Shown here piece after piece: positions 33,601 through 42,435 of a DNA stretch of 64,000 bases (positions are counted from its first letter, which is position 1; every line of letters begins with the position of its first letter). The stretch lies in assembly GCA_947589475.1 (NCBI GenBank), contig CANQBO010000005.1, positions 1 to 64,000 of the forward strand. Direction: 5' to 3'. The translations under genes and the position numbers were made by a program. The notes under the pieces were generated by a model. The model saw only the letters and a list, made by a program, of their open reading frames with translations, was not told where the DNA came from and made no database searches. Source of the stretch: an uncultured Clostridia bacterium (GTDB lineage: Bacteria; Bacillota; Clostridia; Christensenellales; CAG-917).

Positions 33601-33700
33601 ATACTCGCTTGTTTCCGCCCTCGTCGAGAGGGAAGCCCGCGCCGTGCTTTTCTTGTACATTCAGCTGATACACCTCGGCTTTATTGAAATACTTTTCCAT
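30665..33700 (-). CDS. lacZ: Beta-galactosidase, GH2 (LacZ)
   Basis: A 1011-residue GH2 enzyme close in length and layout to E. coli LacZ: sugar-binding domain (about 45-210), Ig-like domains, TIM barrel (about 325-620) and a C-terminal beta-galactosidase small-chain domain (about 740-1010). The acid/base is Glu448 in GNESGYG and the nucleophile Glu532 in QCEYAHCMGNS. It hydrolyses lactose and other beta-galactosides in the cytoplasm (no signal peptide). AAGGAGAG precedes the start. It lies 34 bp downstream of the zinc-ribbon gene of the dnaG-rpoD operon and might be read from it. No lactose permease or regulator is adjacent. Confidence 0.95.
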   Translation of the reverse strand: MEKYFNKAEVYQLNVQEKHGAGFPLDEGGNKRVCLLNGEWDFKYFVSADMLDLEPEAMDKISVPSEWQIKGYDKPIYTNINYPKPIEAKHTKKPHIDEATNTCGLYRRKFTLDGIEGCVHINFAANSCAQLYINGKFVGYSEDTFDYQEYDITPFVHVGENEVKIVVFRYCIGSYLEDQDMWRLSGLFRDVTLIFEPRVRIADVFAQSELTDDYKKAQLLVGADVANVADEGIKDVLLSVELLDADGKVKVRSELNVVDLSMGERKHVSVKEKVDSPELWSSERPYLYRLRLTLYAVKGGNKRFLDMRELNFGFREVKIVPMVDGQEPYIMLNGQKLKIRGVNRHEFHPDFGHAVPAEYTERDIILLKRNNVNSIRTSHYPNSLAFYDLCDKYGIMVMSENNLETHGIATHVPKSSKFWTERICWRMQNMVRTYRNHPCILFWSLGNESGYGKAFVQAKKAALELDTTRPIHYEPDFHIKTSDVLSEMYTKEEQMEEIANNKFHNHSMALWAPIGHLLSPHDYKDKPFIQCEYAHCMGNSLGNFEDYWKHFRAHDRLCGGYIWDFADQGIKRVHPDGTVEYTYGGDWGDTPNDGTFAFNGIVRADRTPNPAFYEVKKVQQQVNCSLDGSKLKLINEYMFTALDAFGLTLELVHNGAPQKTYSLQMPAIKPLSSGEIELPYDLINEAKKLDGEVFVNCYATVLHADEVFEVGDVIAEEQLVLKDYAPRTFAVADGKTVFQEDGKILLEHGNIKATVDRNSGFITSLVIDGKEKLSAPIRPNFWRAPIDNDKTPQVPPIARRILGKVYFKTCAERLVKSKMTCSDKSVEIDWSCMPKLASLKTVYEIGEDGLHIKMRVKNNMFSLPRYGFRMGLKTSDAVKFYGRGPHENYCDRKAAAKLGIYEGVIADFEHNYLVPQENGNHCDARYVTVGGEEGVTFAAVERPIEFSVHDYTQEELENATHAHELAHGGTVEVCIDGAQRGVGGDVPALACTKKRYKILPNRFHELSFTIK

Positions 33701-33734
33701 AACTCTCTCCTTTTAAAATATATCTGCGTGCGTC

Positions 33735-34472
33735 TCATTTTTGTTCGGGTATAAACAACAGCCTGCCGCAGTTTGGACATTCGGCATGGTCGCCGGGCTG
33801 TTTGAGTTTTGCCTGCGTGTCCGCATATATGTCCATCTGGCACAGCGGATATGGACATTTTTTTGTCTTGGGGTCGTATTCCAAAATATACGGCGCTCTG
33901 TTGACCGCGGTCTTTGTCCTGTCGTATATCGCCATTTCCTCGGGTATGAGCTTCCTTATGGCGTCCATCTTCGCCTTCAGCTCCTCAAATTGAGATTGAT
34001 AGGTCATTCTGCGCGCCTTGAATCTGTCCTCGGCGCCCGCCTTCATATCGCTCAGCTTCGCCCCGCGCGCGCGCACCTCGTCGTACTCCTTGAGAGCGGC
34101 GGCGGCTTTGGCTTTCACCGTCTTGAGTCCCGCCTCGAGCGCGTCTATCCTGTCTTTGAGCTTCTTCGCCTGTTTGAGATAGTGTTCCATCTCGGTGGCG
34201 TCCACCTCGTCAAGGTCCTTGTTCTCCTCGAATATATCCGCGAGATCGTCCAATTCCCTACTGCTTTCCTCCAGCCTCTGCTTGATGGAATTGAACTCGT
34301 TGAGAAGAGCGCCCGCAACGTCGTTGAGCTTGTAGATCTTTGCCACAGCTTCGTTGAGCTGTTTGTTTATCGAGACGATCTTTTCGTTTTCCTCGCTGTT
34401 TTTCAGCTCCCGCATGAGGGAGTCGCACTTCATATCATAACTTTGATACTCAAGCAATTTTTGAAAATTCAT
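33735..34472 (-). CDS. Coiled-coil protein with C-terminal zinc ribbon (COG1579-type)
   Basis: A 245-residue protein: two long coiled-coil helices (about 1-190; for example LEEKNKDLDEVDATEMEHYL-like heptads) and a C-terminal C4 zinc ribbon with KCPYPLCQ and ECPNCGRLL. This family is usually found next to Nif3/YqfO genes in Firmicutes and proposed to bind nucleic acid or to assist ribosomes; its role is not settled. Here it overlaps the Nif3 gene by 4 bp, keeping the conserved order. Confidence 0.85.
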   Translation of the reverse strand: MNFQKLLEYQSYDMKCDSLMRELKNSEENEKIVSINKQLNEAVAKIYKLNDVAGALLNEFNSIKQRLEESSRELDDLADIFEENKDLDEVDATEMEHYLKQAKKLKDRIDALEAGLKTVKAKAAAALKEYDEVRARGAKLSDMKAGAEDRFKARRMTYQSQFEELKAKMDAIRKLIPEEMAIYDRTKTAVNRAPYILEYDPKTKKCPYPLCQMDIYADTQAKLKQPGDHAECPNCGRLLFIPEQK

Positions 34473-35221
34473 ACTTCATCCAACCTCCAGAATGGGCAGA
34501 CTTTTGCCGCCTTGATAATATTTATTGAATATGGCGCAAGCGCGTCACACAAAATTTCCTGCGCGATCGTCTCGCTTGCGAAGTGCGAAAATCCGATAAG
34601 ACAAAACCCTTCCGCCTTCGCCTCCACAAGCAAATTATGTTTTATCTCGCCCGTGATGAGCACGTCGGCGACTTCCTTTGCGCGCGCGTACTCGCTCCCG
34701 CCCGAGCCTGATACGACGTATGCCGTTTTTATGATCTTGTTCGGGTCTCCCACGGCGAAAACGGTGTCGTCGTCGAGCGTATCTCTCACGATGACGGCAA
34801 GCTGTTTAAGAGTGACGTCCCCGAGCGAGAATATTCGCCCCAACCCGTCATTCTGCACGTCCTTTCCATTAAAAAGCGCCGCGAGGCGGTCGTTTATGCC
34901 GCCCTTCGTCTTGTCGAGATTCGTATGCATGGAATATACGGAAATTCCCTTTCTTATCAGTTCCGCATACATCGCCCCGCGCATAGTCCCCTCGTCTATG
35001 CGGGCGAGCGGATCCCATATCAACGGATGATGGGACACAATGAGGTTCGCACCCTCGTCCTCCGCCTGCTTTATGGCTTCGGGCGTGACGTCAAGCGTCA
35101 CAAGCACGCCAGAATTTTCGGCTTGCAAATTGCCCACCATAAGCCCTATCCTGTCCCATTCCTCTGCAAGATAGGGCGGCGCGAACTCTTCCAAAATTTT
35201 GACGATGTCGCCGTTTGTCAT
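34469..35221 (-). CDS. yqfO: Nif3-like dinuclear metal centre protein (YqfO family)
   Basis: A 250-residue protein with the Nif3 signature: EEWDRIGLMVGN at the N-terminus, LIVSHHPLIW with the metal-binding His pair near residue 65, MHTNLD, and a C-terminal GEIKHNLLVEAKAEG followed by SHFASE. Binds a two-metal site; often annotated GTP cyclohydrolase I type 2 without good proof. It lacks the PII-like insertion domain found in longer YqfO proteins, so this is the short form. Part of the conserved dnaG-rpoD-trmK-nif3 string. Confidence 0.88.
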   Translation of the reverse strand: MTNGDIVKILEEFAPPYLAEEWDRIGLMVGNLQAENSGVLVTLDVTPEAIKQAEDEGANLIVSHHPLIWDPLARIDEGTMRGAMYAELIRKGISVYSMHTNLDKTKGGINDRLAALFNGKDVQNDGLGRIFSLGDVTLKQLAVIVRDTLDDDTVFAVGDPNKIIKTAYVVSGSGGSEYARAKEVADVLITGEIKHNLLVEAKAEGFCLIGFSHFASETIAQEILCDALAPYSINIIKAAKVCPFWRLDEV

Positions 35222-35224
35222 ACT

Positions 35225-35893
35225 TTATCTCTCACTTTTGCACTCTTTAAGTGCCGTTTTCAGCATTTCGGCTCTCTTTGCGAGCTTGTCGGAAACTACG
35301 CCCGAAGCCCTCAATCCTTCGATGTACTTAAGTTCCTTTTCCGCTCTGACGGCGAAGTCCGCGTCGCTTTTCAAAAACGCTCCGAATTCGATCTCAAGCT
35401 CGCTCAAACTCTGTTCTCCCTCGCTCGAGGCGATCAAAGCGTAAAGCTTCCCCGCGCACTCCACCGCGCTGTCGAAATTTATCTTCTGTCCCACGCTCAT
35501 AAGCGCGCGGCGCACTTTTTCGGGATGTGTGTTGGGCGATAGGATATAGCTTGCAAACCGTTTCCCCTCTGCATGCGCCCGCGATATAATGTCGGATATG
35601 ACGTCTCCTCCCAGTCCCGCTATGACGACGACGTCCACCTCGCCGCTCTCTATGGGGGAGAGTCCGTCGCCGAGGCGTATGTCCACAAGCTCTTCCGCGC
35701 CGTTTTCAAGCACGAGATCCCTTGCCTTTTGCAGACTGCGCTCGCTTATGTCCGTGGCGATGACCTTGCTCGCCCTGTCCGTCGCGACAAGATAATATGC
35801 GAGCTTGCCGTGGTCGCAACCTATGTCCGCCACGCTTCCCCCCTTGACGAGGGAAGCTATGGCATAAAGTCTTTCGTCGAGTCTTATGGGCAT
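35225..35893 (-). CDS. trmK: tRNA (adenine(22)-N(1))-methyltransferase TrmK
   Basis: A 222-residue class I methyltransferase. The SAM-binding motif is VADIGCDHGKLAYYL (about 21-35), followed by VIATDISERSLQKA and the catalytic-region motif VVVIAGLGGDVISDI (about 86-100). The family adds a methyl group to A22 of several tRNAs in Gram-positive bacteria. The start overlaps the rpoD stop (TGATG), so translation is coupled. The C-terminal coiled region (about 165-222) is typical of TrmK. Confidence 0.9.
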   Translation of the reverse strand: MPIRLDERLYAIASLVKGGSVADIGCDHGKLAYYLVATDRASKVIATDISERSLQKARDLVLENGAEELVDIRLGDGLSPIESGEVDVVVIAGLGGDVISDIISRAHAEGKRFASYILSPNTHPEKVRRALMSVGQKINFDSAVECAGKLYALIASSEGEQSLSELEIEFGAFLKSDADFAVRAEKELKYIEGLRASGVVSDKLAKRAEMLKTALKECKSER

Positions 35894-36939
35894 CAGTCGA
35901 AGTCCTTGAGCTTTTTGAGGCGATTGGGGTGACGCAATTTTCTCAGCGCCTTCGCCTCTATCTGACGTATACGCTCACGCGTAACGTTGAATTCCTTGCC
36001 CACTTCCTCGAGCGTACGGGGGTGGCTGTCGTCAAGCCCGTACCTCAAGCGCAACACCTTTTCTTCGCGCGGGGTGAGGGTGTTGAGCACCTGTATGAGC
36101 TGTTCCTTGAGCATATTCCCCTCCGCGACGTCGCTGGGAGAGAGCGCCGTGTTGTCCTCGATGAAGTCTCCGAGGTGGCTGTCCTCTTCCTCGCCTATAG
36201 GAGTCTCGAGGGAGACGGGATCCTGCGCTATTTTCTGTATCTCGCGCACGCGCTCGACGGGGCAACCGAGATACTCCGCGATCTCTTCGGGGCTGGGTTC
36301 GCGCCCGAGCTGTTGCAAAAGATGACGCGTCGCGCGCACTTGTTTGTTTATCGTCTCGACCATGTGCACGGGTATGCGTATCGTCCTCGCCTGATCCGCG
36401 ATGGCGCGCGTTATGGATTGCCTTATCCACCACGTCGCGTATGTGGAAAATTTGAAGCCCTTTGTGTAGTCGAATTTGTCCACCGCTTTCATAAGCCCCA
36501 TGTTGCCCTCTTGTATGAGGTCGAGGAATTGCATGCCGCGCCCGACATACCTCTTGGCAATGGACACGACAAGTCTCAGGTTCGCCTCGCTCAAGGTCGC
36601 CTTTGCCTTCTCGTCCCCCGCCTCCATGCGCTTTGCAAGCTCTATTTCCTGCTCCGCGGTGAGAAGAGGCACTTTGCCTATTTCCTTAAGGTATATCTTG
36701 ACGGAATCGTCCACCGCCCCGTCCGGCATGGAAGAGATGTCCGTGATGTCCTCTTCCTGCGATTCTATCAAAGTTATCCCCGCGTCCGCGAGCGCCTTGA
36801 ACACGATCTCCATATCCTCCGCCGTGGCGTTGATATGCTCGAGTTTTTTCATTATTTCCTCTTCGCTCACGGAACCTTTATCTTTGTTTGCGGCGATGAG
36901 TTTTTCGATCTCTTGTTTCAAAAGTTGTTCTCTTTCCAT
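35893..36939 (-). CDS. rpoD: Primary sigma factor RpoD/SigA
   Basis: A 348-residue sigma-70 factor of group 1. Region 1.1 is short; region 1.2/2 has [20 protein letters not shown] and [20 protein letters not shown], then [20 protein letters not shown] and [19 protein letters not shown] (regions 2.1-2.4); region 3 is [13 protein letters not shown]; region 4 has [15 protein letters not shown] and [20 protein letters not shown]. It recognises TTGACA/TATAAT promoters such as those at 28197 and 39018. Located downstream of dnaG as in most Firmicutes. Confidence 0.97.
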   Translation of the reverse strand: MEREQLLKQEIEKLIAANKDKGSVSEEEIMKKLEHINATAEDMEIVFKALADAGITLIESQEEDITDISSMPDGAVDDSVKIYLKEIGKVPLLTAEQEIELAKRMEAGDEKAKATLSEANLRLVVSIAKRYVGRGMQFLDLIQEGNMGLMKAVDKFDYTKGFKFSTYATWWIRQSITRAIADQARTIRIPVHMVETINKQVRATRHLLQQLGREPSPEEIAEYLGCPVERVREIQKIAQDPVSLETPIGEEEDSHLGDFIEDNTALSPSDVAEGNMLKEQLIQVLNTLTPREEKVLRLRYGLDDSHPRTLEEVGKEFNVTRERIRQIEAKALRKLRHPNRLKKLKDFD

Positions 36940-36958
36940 TTTCTTGATCTTCCTCCTT

Positions 36959-38755
36959 CTATTGTTTATCCGTTATTGACCGAGACCCCAATTGTTTTTG
37001 CAACCGTGCTATCTCCAAAACCGTAGCCCTCTTCTCTTCGGGATCGGTCAACGAACCGTATTTTGAATTGAGTTCCTTGAGGCGCGCCGATATATATACG
37101 TCCGCGATGCAGACGAGGCAGTCGTCATACAGCTTTTTTGCCGTCGCGTCGTCGTCGGGAAGTTTAAGTCCCACGATCTTGTCCACCTCTTCGTCAGGCT
37201 CCACATAACTGAATATGCTGCCCACGCCGAAGTTCTTGTTTTCACTTAGCGCCTCAAAAATCATTACGTGCACCGCCATGGGCAACCACGCCTTCTTTAC
37301 GAGAGTTATGTCCGCATACCCGCGCTTGTTTATGAGCGAAGCGAGCACCACTCTCGCCGCCCTCAGCACGCGCGCGTCCGTCTTGCTTGCTTCCACCGCG
37401 CCTCCGACCGTCATGGGACGCCTCGCGGGAGGCGCAAGATCCTGCGCTCCCGGCTTTACGCCCGTTATTGACTCCTCAAGCGTTTCCTCGCTGAGTCCGC
37501 TCTTTTTTGCCACGATCGACACATAAACCGCTCTTTGCGTCCTGTCATCTATGGTTTTGAGCAATTTCGCCGCTTCACGCGCGTACTTCGCCCTGCCGTC
37601 GAGAGAGGAAAGTTCGCTTGCATTTTCGATAAGTTTCAGCTTGTATTCTATGACGGGAAGCGCCGCGTCGAGATATTTTAAAAATCCGTCCTTCCCCTCG
37701 CTTCGCACCGTCTCGTCGGGGTCTTTGCCGTCAGGCAGAGTCACGACTCTGACGTCCAGCCCCGCCGCCGTAAGCGTATCGAGATTTTTGCCCGTTGCCT
37801 TTTGTCCCGCGCCGTCGCCGTCATAGCACACGTATATCCTCTCGGACAAGCGCCTGAGATCCCTCGCCTGTCCCTCGGTGAGCGCCGTACCCATGCCCGC
37901 GACCGCGCCGTATATGCCCGCCGCGCCCAGCGCGATTACGTCCATATACCCCTCGACAAGTATCAGTCTTTCCAAAGCTTCGCCCTGCTTGCGATCGCGC
38001 TTGACATAGTTTAGCCCGAAAATTATGTGCCCCTTGTCAAAAAGCGACGTGTTTGTGGAGTTTTTGTATTTTGCGACGTCCGCCTCGCCGTGATATATGC
38101 GTCCGCCGAAAGCCACGACCTCCTCCATAGAGTTGATTATGGGCACGATTATCCTGTTTGCAAAAGCGTCGAAAGGGTTTTCTTTGCTGGCGATAAGACC
38201 GCAGTCGAAGAGGTCCGCAAGCGTATAGTTTTTGTATCTTAAATAATTCACGACTCCGTCATAGTCGAGCGAAAGTCCCAACCCATATCGCTTTGAAGCC
38301 GCGTCGTCAAGCCCGCGCGCGGCAAGATACTCCCTCGCCGCCTTGCCCTTTTCGGGATCGAGCAAGTTGTTGCGATAGTAGAGCGCCGCGTCCCGCATGA
38401 CCGCCTTAAGCACGTCTTTTCTCTCTTTTTTCTTGCCGTACTCGGGGTCTATCTTGAATTCGGGCAGGGGCAATCCCACTTTGTCCGCAAGATATTTCAC
38501 CGCGTCGAAAAAGCCTACGGATTCTATCTCCTGTATAAACTTAATGACGTCCCCGCTCGCGCCGCACCCGAAGCAATGATAAAATCCCTCCGACTGATTT
38601 ACGCAAAACGAGCCTGTCTTTTCGTTGTGGAAGGGACAACATCCGAAATAGCGCCCTCCCTTCTTTTGCAGGGGCACATATTGCGAAATTATCTGAACGA
38701 TGTCGCACTTATATTTGAGTTCTTCCAAAAACTCCGGGGTGAAGCCTTGACTCAT
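36959..38755 (-). CDS. dnaG: DNA primase DnaG
   Basis: A 598-residue primase. It has the N-terminal CHC2 zinc finger ([12 protein letters not shown] and [12 protein letters not shown], about 40-68), a TOPRIM core with [13 protein letters not shown] (acidic Glu) and [12 protein letters not shown] (about 305-320), and a C-terminal helicase-binding region from about 430. It makes RNA primers for lagging-strand replication with DnaB. First gene of the leftward dnaG-rpoD-trmK-nif3 operon; the gap to rpoD is 19 bp. Full length. Confidence 0.97.
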   Translation of the reverse strand: MSQGFTPEFLEELKYKCDIVQIISQYVPLQKKGGRYFGCCPFHNEKTGSFCVNQSEGFYHCFGCGASGDVIKFIQEIESVGFFDAVKYLADKVGLPLPEFKIDPEYGKKKERKDVLKAVMRDAALYYRNNLLDPEKGKAAREYLAARGLDDAASKRYGLGLSLDYDGVVNYLRYKNYTLADLFDCGLIASKENPFDAFANRIIVPIINSMEEVVAFGGRIYHGEADVAKYKNSTNTSLFDKGHIIFGLNYVKRDRKQGEALERLILVEGYMDVIALGAAGIYGAVAGMGTALTEGQARDLRRLSERIYVCYDGDGAGQKATGKNLDTLTAAGLDVRVVTLPDGKDPDETVRSEGKDGFLKYLDAALPVIEYKLKLIENASELSSLDGRAKYAREAAKLLKTIDDRTQRAVYVSIVAKKSGLSEETLEESITGVKPGAQDLAPPARRPMTVGGAVEASKTDARVLRAARVVLASLINKRGYADITLVKKAWLPMAVHVMIFEALSENKNFGVGSIFSYVEPDEEVDKIVGLKLPDDDATAKKLYDDCLVCIADVYISARLKELNSKYGSLTDPEEKRATVLEIARLQKQLGSRSITDKQ

Positions 38756-39078
38756 ATTCTCCTTCCGCTTCGGCGCGCCTTTTGGCTTTGCCGCCTTCGC
38801 CGTAGCCTCGCGCGTCGAAGTCCCGACTTATGACGCGCTCGCTTATACTTTGTCGCGGGACTTTTGCGTAAGACAATACCTTTCCGCTTTCCTTCGACTA
38901 AATATATATACGTAGAAAACCCCCGAAAATCCTAAAAATTTTTTCAACTTTTTGTCTTTCCACGCATAAAATATTTATTTTGGGTGTAAAAATTTCGGAT
39001 AAACTTTGCGATTTCTATTGACATATACCCGCGCAGGGTATATAATTCGTTTGCTTAAAGAGAAAAGGAGAGTATATT
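38756..39078. other. Divergent control region dnaG / csoR
   Basis: Holds the csoR promoter and operator (39018-39046). On the dnaG side the sequence is GC-rich to about 38880 and then AT-rich, but no convincing leftward -35/-10 pair was found. Confidence 0.5.
39018..39046 (+). promoter_or_regulatory. csoR promoter with embedded CsoR operator
   Basis: A perfect sigma-A promoter: TTGACA at 39018-39023, 17 bp, TATAAT at 39041-39046. The spacer is a CsoR-type inverted repeat TATACCC-GCGCA-GGGTATA (39024-39042), so bound repressor would block RNA polymerase until copper releases it. Confidence 0.88.
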
Positions 39079-39432
39079 ATGGAAAAAGGCAATACTCAAA
39101 AGGACAACAACGGCGCGACGACTTCGACATGCGGATGCGTGACGGAGGGCGAAGTGCGCAAAACGGTGCGCGACGAAAAGGAAAAGCACTATCTTGAGGG
39201 CAGACTCAATCGCGTCATAGGACAGCTGGGCGGCGTCAAGCGCATGATCGAAGAGGACAGATATTGCGAGGACGTGCTCATGCAACTTAGCGCCATAGAC
39301 AGCGCGGTGAAAAGCGTCTCTACGTATATTTTGGAACAGCATATGCGCGGCTGTGTAGTGCGGGACATCAAATCGGACAAGATCGAGTCCGTCGACGAAG
39401 TGCTCATGCTGTTCAAGAGGTTTATGCGTTGA
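39079..39432 (+). CDS. csoR: Copper-sensing repressor CsoR
   Basis: A 117-residue DUF156/CsoR-family repressor, all-helical. The copper ligands Cys63 (DRYCEDVL), His88 and Cys92 (EQHMRGC) keep the x-25-x-4 spacing of M. tuberculosis CsoR (Cys36, His61, Cys65), which argues for Cu(I) sensing rather than the Ni or sulphur-sensing variants. An extra N-terminal tail (about 1-35) holds two more cysteines (TCGC). The gene is led by AAAGGAGAG and regulated by the operator inside its promoter. Its stop overlaps the copA TTG start. Confidence 0.9.
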   Translation: MEKGNTQKDNNGATTSTCGCVTEGEVRKTVRDEKEKHYLEGRLNRVIGQLGGVKRMIEEDRYCEDVLMQLSAIDSAVKSVSTYILEQHMRGCVVRDIKSDKIESVDEVLMLFKRFMR

Positions 39433-42026
39433 AAAGGAAATTTGCAGTCGAAGGAATGACCTGCGCGGCGTGTCAGTCGCACGTGCAGAAGGCGGTCGAG
39501 GGCGTAGCGGGCGTGAAGAACGTCAACGTCAACCTTCTCAAAAACAATATGGTGGTCGAGTGCGACGACTCGCTTTCCCCTGCCGTCATTTCCGCCGCCG
39601 TCGAAAAGGCGGGCTATAAGGCGTACCTCGAGGGCGAGAGCGCCTCTCCCCTCGCGAAGGAAAAGGACTACTCGCTTTTGAAGCTTGTCGTCTCTATCCT
39701 TTTGTTGCTCGTATTGATGTATTTCAGCATGGGCAACATGATGTGGGGCTTCCCCGCGCCATCCTTCCTCGACCACGCGAAAAACCCCGTGGGGTTTGCG
39801 CTGATACAGCTTGCGCTTGTTGTCCCGATTCTCATCATTTACAACCGCTATTTCGTTTCGGGCTTCAAAAAGCTGTTCAAGGGCAAGCCGAACATGGACT
39901 CGCTCATCGCGGTGGGCGCGTCTGCGTCCGTACTGTACGGCATATTCGCGCTCTTTGTGCTGTCCTATGCCGAGGCGCGCATAGCGAGCGGCATAGACGT
40001 CGGGAAGTGGACAAGCGTTTTGCACGCCTATCACGACAGCCTGTATTTCGAATCCGCGGGCATGATACTCACTCTCGTCAGCCTCGGCAAATATCTCGAG
40101 GGGCTATCCAAAAAACGTACGACGGACGCCATAACCAAGATCATGGACCTCGCTCCGAAGCGCGCCACCCTGCTTATCGACGACAAAGAGGCAGAGATAC
40201 CCGCAGAGGACGTCAAAGTCGACGATATACTTATTGTACGCGCGGGCGAGAGCGTCCCCGTAGACGGAGTCATCATCGAGGGCAACGCCTCTCTGGATCA
40301 ATCCAATATCACGGGCGAGAGCATTCCCGTGTTCAAGAGCGTGGGGGACGAGGTATTCTCTTCGACGACGCTTTCCGCGGGCTACTTCAAGATGCGTGCG
40401 AGCAAGGTCGGCGAGGATACGTCCATCGCAAACATAATTCGCCTTGTGGACGAGGCGAGCAATTCCAAAGCTCCCATATCCAAACTCGCGGACAAAATAT
40501 CGGGCGTTTTCGTGCCAATAATATTCGCAGTCGCCATCGTTACGCTGATCGCAAATCTCATCGCGGGCGCAACTTTCGAGAGGGCGCTCAACTTTGCCAT
40601 AACCGTAGTCGTCATAGCCTGCCCCTGCGCGCTGGGTCTCGCGACTCCCGTCGCCATAATGGTCGGCACGGGAAAGGGCGCGGCGAACGGACTGCTCATC
40701 AAAAACGCGGAAATTCTTGAAAAAGCGCACCTCATAAAGACCGTGGTTTTGGACAAGACGGGCACCATAACCCGCGGCAAGCCCCAAGTCGTGGACTTTG
40801 AAAGCGCCGAGAAAGGCGCGCTTGACGTCATCTACTCCATGGAGAACAGATCGGAGCACCCGCTTGCGCTTGCCGTCGTCGAATACGCAAAGGAAGAGGG
40901 CGCGTCGCTTCTCGACATATCGGACTATGTCGCCATCCCCGGCAAAGGACTTACGGCGAAAGTAGACGGGGTTTTATATCATATCGGCAACATAAACTAC
41001 GCGCTTGAAACGGGAGTGAGCGAGGGCGAACTTTCCAACGCAAAAACGTGGGCAACGGAGGGGAAAACTCCTCTCATACTTTCCGCAAACGGGCATGCCG
41101 TGGCGACGCTGTCCGTCAAGGACGAAGTCAAACCCACTTCAGCCGAAGCCGTGCGCCTGCTCAAAGAAAGAGGCATAAAAGTCGTGATGTTGACGGGCGA
41201 CAATCGCGCGACTGCTCAGGTCATCGCGGCGGAAGTCGGCGTGGATGAAGTCATCTCGGACGTTCGTCCCGAGGACAAACAGGCGGTCATAGACAGTCTC
41301 AAGTCGGACGATAAACACCTCGTCGCCATGGTCGGCGACGGCGTGAACGACGCCCCCGCCCTCGCAAGCGCGGACCTCGGGATTGCAATAGGCGGAGGGA
41401 GCGACATCGCCACGGACAGCGCGGACATAGTGCTGCTGCGCGACGACCTCATAGACGTGATAAACGTCATCGCGCTTTCAAAGCGTACGCTGAACACCAT
41501 AAAACTCGGACTGTTCTGGGCATTCTTCTACAACTGCGTATGCGTGCTTTTCGCGACGGGCGCGTTCTCGTACATCCGCTCCGACCTCATGATAAACCCA
41601 ATGATCGGCTCGCTTGCCATGAGCATATCCAGCGTGTCCGTAGTGCTCAACGCGCTCACGATAAACTTTTTCAAGCCGATAGGCGGCAAAACCGAAAAGG
41701 AGCGCAAAACAAACGGCTCCCCTGCGGGAGCGGACTCGAGCGTCGAGCCGCGTAAAACAGAAAAACAAAACGACGAGGCAACCGCCTCTAAGCAAAATAT
41801 TTTGGAGGACAATATAAAAATGACAACAACAGTGTTGAAAATTGAAGGCATGATGTGCAACAATTGCGTCAAGCATGTGACAAAAGCGTGCCTGAGCGTA
41901 GACGGCGTTAAGAGCGCTGTCGTAAGCCTCGAGGCGGGGACGGCGACGCTCCAAATCGAAGAGGGCGCGAACCTCGAAGCCGTAAAGCTCGCCATCGAGG
42001 ACGCGGGCTATGAGGTGAAAGAATGA
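39429..42026 (+). CDS. copA: Copper-exporting P1B-type ATPase CopA with extra C-terminal HMA domain
   Basis: An 865-residue pump that exports Cu(I) from the cytoplasm. It begins with an N-terminal HMA domain (GMTCAAC, Cys12/Cys15), then membrane helices (about 80-225), the A-domain (SNITGESIPV), the CPC motif at 398-400, Asp442 in DKTGT, MLTGDN and GDGVNDAPAL, and two last helices. A linker leads to a second HMA at the C-terminus (GMMCNNC, Cys810/Cys813), an unusual position. The linker DNA contains GGAGG (41804-41808) 11 bp before an in-frame ATG (41820), so a free 68-residue HMA protein might also be made. Start is TTG overlapping the csoR stop (TTGA). Confidence 0.93.
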   Translation: MKRKFAVEGMTCAACQSHVQKAVEGVAGVKNVNVNLLKNNMVVECDDSLSPAVISAAVEKAGYKAYLEGESASPLAKEKDYSLLKLVVSILLLLVLMYFSMGNMMWGFPAPSFLDHAKNPVGFALIQLALVVPILIIYNRYFVSGFKKLFKGKPNMDSLIAVGASASVLYGIFALFVLSYAEARIASGIDVGKWTSVLHAYHDSLYFESAGMILTLVSLGKYLEGLSKKRTTDAITKIMDLAPKRATLLIDDKEAEIPAEDVKVDDILIVRAGESVPVDGVIIEGNASLDQSNITGESIPVFKSVGDEVFSSTTLSAGYFKMRASKVGEDTSIANIIRLVDEASNSKAPISKLADKISGVFVPIIFAVAIVTLIANLIAGATFERALNFAITVVVIACPCALGLATPVAIMVGTGKGAANGLLIKNAEILEKAHLIKTVVLDKTGTITRGKPQVVDFESAEKGALDVIYSMENRSEHPLALAVVEYAKEEGASLLDISDYVAIPGKGLTAKVDGVLYHIGNINYALETGVSEGELSNAKTWATEGKTPLILSANGHAVATLSVKDEVKPTSAEAVRLLKERGIKVVMLTGDNRATAQVIAAEVGVDEVISDVRPEDKQAVIDSLKSDDKHLVAMVGDGVNDAPALASADLGIAIGGGSDIATDSADIVLLRDDLIDVINVIALSKRTLNTIKLGLFWAFFYNCVCVLFATGAFSYIRSDLMINPMIGSLAMSISSVSVVLNALTINFFKPIGGKTEKERKTNGSPAGADSSVEPRKTEKQNDEATASKQNILEDNIKMTTTVLKIEGMMCNNCVKHVTKACLSVDGVKSAVVSLEAGTATLQIEEGANLEAVKLAIEDAGYEVKE

Positions 42027-42283
42027 AAGAGCTTGTTCTCATCGTGGACGGCATGATGTGCGGCGCGTGCGAGGCGCATGTGGCGGACGCCGTACGCAAG
42101 GCGGCGAAAGTCAAAAGCGTAAAAGCGGCGCATACGAGCGGCAGAGTGGACGTCGTCCTTGACGACGACGTTGACGCGGACGTCATCGTGCAAGCGATAG
42201 AGTCGGAGGGCTATGCCGTGCTTGAAAAAAGCGAGCGTCCCTATCAAAAGAAAGGGCTGTTTAATATATTCAAAAAGAAATGA
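42023..42283 (+). CDS. copZ: Small HMA-domain copper protein (CopZ-like)
   Basis: An 86-residue protein overlapping copA by 4 bp (ATGA). It has one heavy-metal-associated domain with MMCGACEAHV as its metal-binding CxxC, followed by a basic tail (PYQKKGLFNIFKKK) not typical of CopZ. It probably carries Cu(I) to CopA. It closes the csoR-copA-copZ operon. The basic C-terminus might associate with the membrane or the pump; this is a guess. Confidence 0.82.
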   Translation: MKELVLIVDGMMCGACEAHVADAVRKAAKVKSVKAAHTSGRVDVVLDDDVDADVIVQAIESEGYAVLEKSERPYQKKGLFNIFKKK

Positions 42284-42435
42284 CCGCGCTCTCGCGCCGC
42301 AAAACTTGCGACGTATGGCACATTTTCTCTTTCGCGCCTTGCAACGCAAAATTTTTTGTGCCTCTTCCCTTCTTTTGGCAAGAGGTATGATTGCGCACTA
42401 AGCGAAAAATCAAAATACGATTTATGGGAGATATT

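Noticed and set aside
33741..37026. Forward frames of 429 and 365 codons
   Set aside because: Antisense to the zinc-ribbon/Nif3 genes and to rpoD; no start signals and no family resemblance.
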